The notes under the pieces are model-generated. The model saw nothing but the letters and a program-made list of their open reading frames with translations. It was not told the origin of the DNA and did not search any database. A DNA stretch of 64,000 nt. It comes from Semisulcospira habei. Lineage: Eukaryota > Mollusca > Gastropoda > Semisulcospiridae. A program made the position numbers and the translations under genes. The stretch spans positions 44,980,482-45,044,481 of the forward strand of contig BTPG01000004.1 of NCBI GenBank assembly GCA_036245525.1, in the 5' to 3' direction. This document shows, piece by piece, positions 60,380-64,000 of this stretch (its first letter is position 1; each line of letters starts with the position of its first letter).

Positions 60380-61438
60380 CCGCTGGCCAGGAAGGACCCA
60401 AAAGGTTCTCGCGCTAGCTGGAGAGGTCCCTCAGGTAGAATCAGGCAAAAGTCGACACTGCTCACCAGCCCACGGCCGCCACAATGTCTTGACGGTGCAG
60501 TAGCGGTCGAATGCGAGGCTTGCGGCCATGGCTCTGACCTCGTGCGCCCTGATGTTCATTGTTTTGGCTGCATCAGGGGAGAGGTCCTGGTAGGCGGCAC
60601 ATATCACCCATCGGAGCCAGGAGGATATCGTCTGGGCTGAGAAGTCATTTCTACCTGGAGACAGAGGGAGAAATAGGCGGGTGTGTCCGCCGCGTAGTGG
60701 CTCGGGCTGGCGCAAGTACACATGTAAGGCTCTCACCAGGTCCTGCTGTCTGGTCTCCCGTGCAGGGCCTAAATCTCCCAAGGGCCGAATGGTGACCATC
60801 TGTAGGGCGGCCAAGGAGACCGGGTCTTGGCTAGGAAAGCCGGGTCGGTCAGCAGTTGCACAGAGCCATCCGTCCGGAACTGTAAGCCTGAGGGGCGTGC
60901 TGATAGAGCGTGCAGTTCGCTGACCCTGGAAGCAGTGGCAAAGGCCAGTCAGAAGCAGGTCTTCTGTGGCACGTCGGCCGCCCGCACCAACTGGAGTGGT
61001 TTGAAGTGGTCTGAGTCGAGCCACATTAGCACCCAGGGTAGGTCCCATCGCAGCACCAGCGAGCAAAGGGCAGGACGTGTAGACCGCAGTGGGCCATAAG
61101 GTCGACGAAGACTTTGCAGTCACCATGGTCAGGTTGGCCCAAATGGTGGTACGCGCCAGCGATCATGGCCAGGTAGCCCCTACGGGTGATTGGCGTCAAG
61201 GCTGGTCGGTGAAGAGCCAGAGGAAGAACTCCGCCCGCTGGGGGACCGTCAGATCCGTGGGGGAGAGGCGCTCGTCATCACACCAGTCACACAGGACTCG
61301 CCACTTTCCCTCGTAAACTTGTCTGGTCGAGGGTCTGCGGGCTGTAGCGATAGCTCCCACTGCTGCACTTGAGAAGCTTCTAGCAGCGAGGGCTCGCCGC
61401 ACCACCTCCAGGCATGGAGGAGGAGTCGCTCGGGGCAC
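60380..61438 (-). pseudogene. DIRS-4 tyrosine recombinase, frameshifted
   Basis: - strand: CLEVVRRALAARSFSSAAVG, VYEGKWRVLCDWCDDERLSP and AEFFLWLFTDQP (61438-61196), then after frame changes VTIRPLGDLGPARETRQQDL, LFLPLSPGRNDFSAQTISSW, AHEVRAMAASLAFDR (H-x2-R intact). The ATASRVSELHAL block with the first Arg is out of frame near 60925, and the Tyr segment is also shifted (about 60440). Dead copy. Confidence 0.72.
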
Positions 61439-61639
61439 GGATGGTACCGCGCCAGCCGTGGTTGCTTAAACATCGTGTGTGGGGTGGGGATCCGCAGAGG
61501 GGGGCCCGCTGCGAGGATCAGGAGGTCGGTGGTCCACGAGCTGGTCCAGCAGCATGGAGCCACCAGGAACAAGACCGCATTGCAACCTTGAGCTTGAGCA
61601 GGACCTTGGGGACGAGTACCGTAGGTGGGTAGGCGTACA

Positions 61640-62972
61640 CGACGAGGCCGTCCCATGGATGGAGAGATCGTCAACCGCTCAAGCTAGCGGGTCTGGAATG
61701 GGGAGACGAAGAGGGGAAGCTGGCGATTCCACCTCGTCGCAACGAGGTCGATCATGGGGGTCTCGCATTATGCACAGATCATCCGAAAGATGTCCGGATG
61801 GAGCGCCCACTCGGTGCGGAGAAGCTGGCCTCGTCGCGCGATGGAGTTGGCTAGGACATCCAGATGTCCTGGGAAGTGTCTCGCTCGGAGAGCGATGCCT
61901 CGATCTTCTCACCATCGGAGCATCTGGTAGAGGAGGAAGCAGAAGGAGGGGAACCGCGTTCCGCCCTGCTTCTGGATGTAGCCAACTACTGTGGCATTGT
62001 CTGAGAGGACGAGAAGCTCCTGGTGTCGCAGACGTGACTCCCATGCAATGAGGGCTTGCTAGACGCTTTCAGCTCTAAGCAGCTGATGTGCTGGGCCACA
62101 AGGTCCGGGGGCCAGACGCCGGAGGCTGTGGAGAACATCGGTAGCAGGTGAGCGCCCCAAGTGGAGAGACTTGCGTCGACGCCAAGGGACAGCTAGGGTG
62201 GAGGCAAGTAGAGGGGAACTCCCATCGCGAGCCAGTCAGGATCCGCCCAGCGAAGAAGGTGAGGATGGAGCATCGGCAGCACCGGAACCTGAGACTCGAG
62301 GTCGTCCGTCGAGGGTCGCCAGGGGAGAAGCAGGTGCAGCTGAAGCGGGCGACAGTAGAGACATCCTAGGGGAAGTAGGTCCTCTGCCGCACTCATCAGG
62401 CGCAGAAGCTGAAGTCACACTCTGGCGGGGATCGCCTCCTCTTGAGACACCTGCTGCACTAGGTTCGCCAACTTCTGATTTCGCTGCTCCGGAAGCCGCA
62501 CTTCATTGAGGTCGGTGCGAAATTCCATCCCTAGGTGGACAAAGCGGCATGACAGCGTGAGGTCAGACTTGCCCACGTTGACCTGGAAGCCGAGCCTGTC
62601 GAGGAGATCTAGAAGCGCATCTCTGTCCTTCTCAAGGAGGCCTCCAACTGGTTCTGCAAGAGAAGATCGTCTAGGTAGGTCGACGTGGAGCACAAAGACG
62701 TCCGTCTGGCCTTGGCTACCACGGCGTCCACGATGCGGGTGAACACCCAGGGGCTGAGGTTGAGACCAAAGGGAAGCGCGCAAAACTGGTAGACCATGCC
62801 GAAGGCGAAGCGGAGGTAACGAAGTAACCAGCGAAGGTAAACTCCAAGCTAGCACAGTGAACACAGTAATCCCAGGCAAGTACAGTGAACATGGCAGAAC
62901 TCCAAGCCACAGTGGCGACTGGTCACACCGTACACAGCCAAGACGCAAAAGCGTAGGTACACAACCGTTCAC
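61640..62972 (-). pseudogene. DIRS-4 reverse transcriptase-RNase H fragments
   Basis: RT pieces on the - strand: MVYQFCALPFGLNLSPWVFT, STYLDDLLLQNQ (YLDD intact), then LLDRLGFQVNVGKSDLTLSC RFVHLGMEFRTDLNEVRLPE. Further on: RCLYCRPLQLHLLLPWRP-like text as in 62396-62193 (EDLLPLGCLYCRPLQLHLLL), then RNase H remnants in several frames near 61850-62200. The start of RT is missing, so it cannot act. Confidence 0.72.
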
Positions 62973-63451
62973 GGCTAGCTAAGAAACAGACTGGCGGGAA
63001 TCCGGTGGGCACGTGACTGGATGGGGATGGAAGGGAGGCTACTCGGGATTCTGGCTAGGTTGTGGCGCCCCTTGTTGCCTCCCCTGCCATATAGGTATGC
63101 AACCAATTTTGGCTGAAATTAGGCTAGCTAAGTAACCATTCCTAATAGTAATGTCATCGGTAATGTGTTTTGAGGAAACAAAGCCAGCCCTTGTCACATA
63201 GGTCACACATATGTAAATCGGTCTTGCACGTGAGCCATAATGGCTTTGCCTTTCTTGTTCTTAGAGTATAAAAGGTGGTAGTGTCATTTTGGGCTATTAT
63301 GGATACAATTTAGTTCCTTCTTAATTTTTTTTGTTTGTTGGTAGCACTTTTTGTCACAATGATTCCTGAAGGAATCATTCCACAAAAACTAAGCCGTTCT
63401 TGCCTAATATTTACCTGTATACCTGTTGAAGGTACAATGTTGCTTGTGCAA

Positions 63452-64000
63452 TGATTAATAATAATAATAATAATTACGGTATTTATAATGCGCTTATCTT
63501 ATAATAATTATAACTCTAAGCGCGCACTCACAACTCGCACACGCATGCGCACGCTTTAGACAATGACTCGCGTAACACAAATAGTGAATATTCCTTACGA
63601 CTTGGGGTGGGGAGTGTGGTGATATAGTGCTAGAACTGTTGAAAGAGGTGAGTTTTGAGGGCGGACTAGAAGGAGGAGAGCGAGTGTTTCTGACGGAGAG
63701 AGAGTGGGAGAGTGTTCCAGGTAGATGGACCGTATACTGAGAAGGAGCGGGGGCCGAAAGTGCTGAGTTTGGTGCGGGGGATGAGGAGATGGAGAGGGTC
63801 GGAGGCGGAGCGGAGGGAGTGGGGAGAGGTGTAGGGGTGAAGTAAGTTGGAGAAATAGGCAGGAGCGTAGTTGTTCAGGGATTTGTAGCAGAGAGACAGA
63901 ATCTTGTATTGGATGCGTTGGGGGGTGGGGAGCCAGTGAAGGAGCTTGAGCCAGGGAGTGATGTGGTCGGATTTTTTCTTTCTGAGGATGAGGCGGGCAG
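63452..64000 (-). mobile_element. Antisense LINE 3' part, cut by the window end
   Basis: The 3' end at 63452 is an (ATA)n run on the + strand. The - strand encodes the C-terminal part of a non-LTR RT protein. The element continues beyond 64000. Confidence 0.72.
63640..64000 (-). pseudogene. LINE RT C-terminal region, partial
   Basis: Reading the - strand from 64000: ARLILRKKKSDHITPWLKLL, HWLPTPQRIQYKILSLCYKS, LNNYAPAYFSNLLHPYTSP, HSLRSASDPLHLLIPRTKLS and TFGPRSFSVYGPSTWNTLPL. H(I/V)TP.L..LHWLP...RI.YKI....(Y/F)K.L....P.Y is the familiar tail of CR1/L2-like LINE proteins. No break is seen in this part, so it may belong to a rather recent copy; the polymerase core is outside the window. Confidence 0.75.

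Larger units (their letters stand above)
59839..63182 (-). mobile_element. DIRS-4: antisense DIRS retrotransposon lacking gag
   Basis: Read on the - strand, the left terminus is at 63182 (TTTGTTTCCTCAAAACACAT TACCGATGACATTAC) and the right terminus at 59839. The internal complementary region lies at about 60085-60200. RT, RNase H and recombinase pieces fill 60400-62970, and the whole gag region and the start of RT are deleted. Ends carry GACATTAC where other copies carry GGCATTAC, so it is a distinct sub-family. Insertion into the tandem-unit element left no clear duplication. Confidence 0.82.
57143..63260 (+). mobile_element. GGCTCACGTG tandem-unit element with two large inserts
   Basis: It starts TTTTTGGCTCACGTGCGAAG CAAAAGTGAG and ends TTGCACGTGAGCCATAATGG CTTTGCC, giving the short TIR GGCTCACGTG. 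Internal units (ACAACTTCAAACCCAAACTT) occur near 57417, 57580, 57745 and 59517. The element itself is about 1.2 kb once the LINE (57906-59506) and DIRS-4 (59839-63182) are taken out. Confidence 0.75.
57072..64000 (+). other. Intron after exon 18 (5' part)
   Basis: It is entirely occupied by repeats: a tandem-unit element (57143-63260) split by an antisense LINE and by DIRS-4, then about 190 bases of AT-rich sequence with a family-2 remnant (63335-63390), then an antisense LINE to the end. Confidence 0.7.

Noticed and set aside
1..64000. CRISPR array, bacterial operons, tRNA or rRNA genes
   Set aside because: The short palindromes are dispersed MITEs with target duplications, not regularly spaced repeats. 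Introns show a eukaryote. I recognised no tRNA or rRNA by eye, though a tRNA scan was not possible.

Overview
The window is a piece of an animal (invertebrate) nuclear genome. It holds a stretch of one intron-rich gene, the ryanodine receptor (RYR, the intracellular calcium-release channel), on the + strand. I could place 18 consecutive in-phase exons between 7625 and 57071, about 2.5 kb of coding sequence in 49 kb of gene. They run from the start of the SPRY2 domain, through a long basic Ser-rich linker, to SPRY3 and the first residues of the following solenoid. The 5' and 3' parts of the gene lie outside the window. A mollusc, perhaps a marine gastropod, is my best guess. It rests on the repeat content (DIRS retrotransposons, an N-RAG-like element of the kind described in Aplysia, many small hairpin elements) and was not tested by any search.

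Almost everything else is mobile DNA in the introns. Region by region: 1-7624 is the incoming intron with small hairpin elements, a pogo-like MITE nested in one of them, a worn tandem-unit element and a (TA)n run. 7625-11586 carries exons 1-5 (SPRY2), spaced by TTAA-flanked hairpin elements. 11587-22869 is one intron filled by a deleted DIRS copy (DIRS-1) and a large DIRS copy (DIRS-2) that itself contains a short retroposon and a BED-finger DNA transposon. 22870-26556 carries exons 6-9, with a broken DIRS/LINE chimera between exons 7 and 8. 26557-38287 holds exons 10 and 11, a tandem-unit element interrupted by a LINE, and a chain of LINE 3' ends joined at (TC)n runs. 38288-40439 carries exons 12-14. 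40440-53297 is a 12.9 kb intron with a TTAA-flanked 1.6 kb transposon, a LINE tail and DIRS-3, whose gag region is split by a 3 kb long-TIR element with an N-RAG-like finger remnant. 53298-57071 carries exons 15-18. 57072-64000 is intron: another tandem-unit element split by an antisense LINE and an antisense DIRS copy (DIRS-4), then an antisense LINE running off the window.

The points most worth a second look are: the N-RAG-like element with large near-identical arms; a superfamily of TTAACCC...GGGTTAA hairpin elements, two of which tightly bracket the first SPRY3 exon; splice acceptors whose upstream sequence is transposon-derived; an alternative donor in exon 9; a 103-bp frame-rotating repeat in DIRS-2; and two different LINEs inserted at the same point of one repeat unit. 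All exon limits were read by eye from splice sites, phase and remembered family resemblance.
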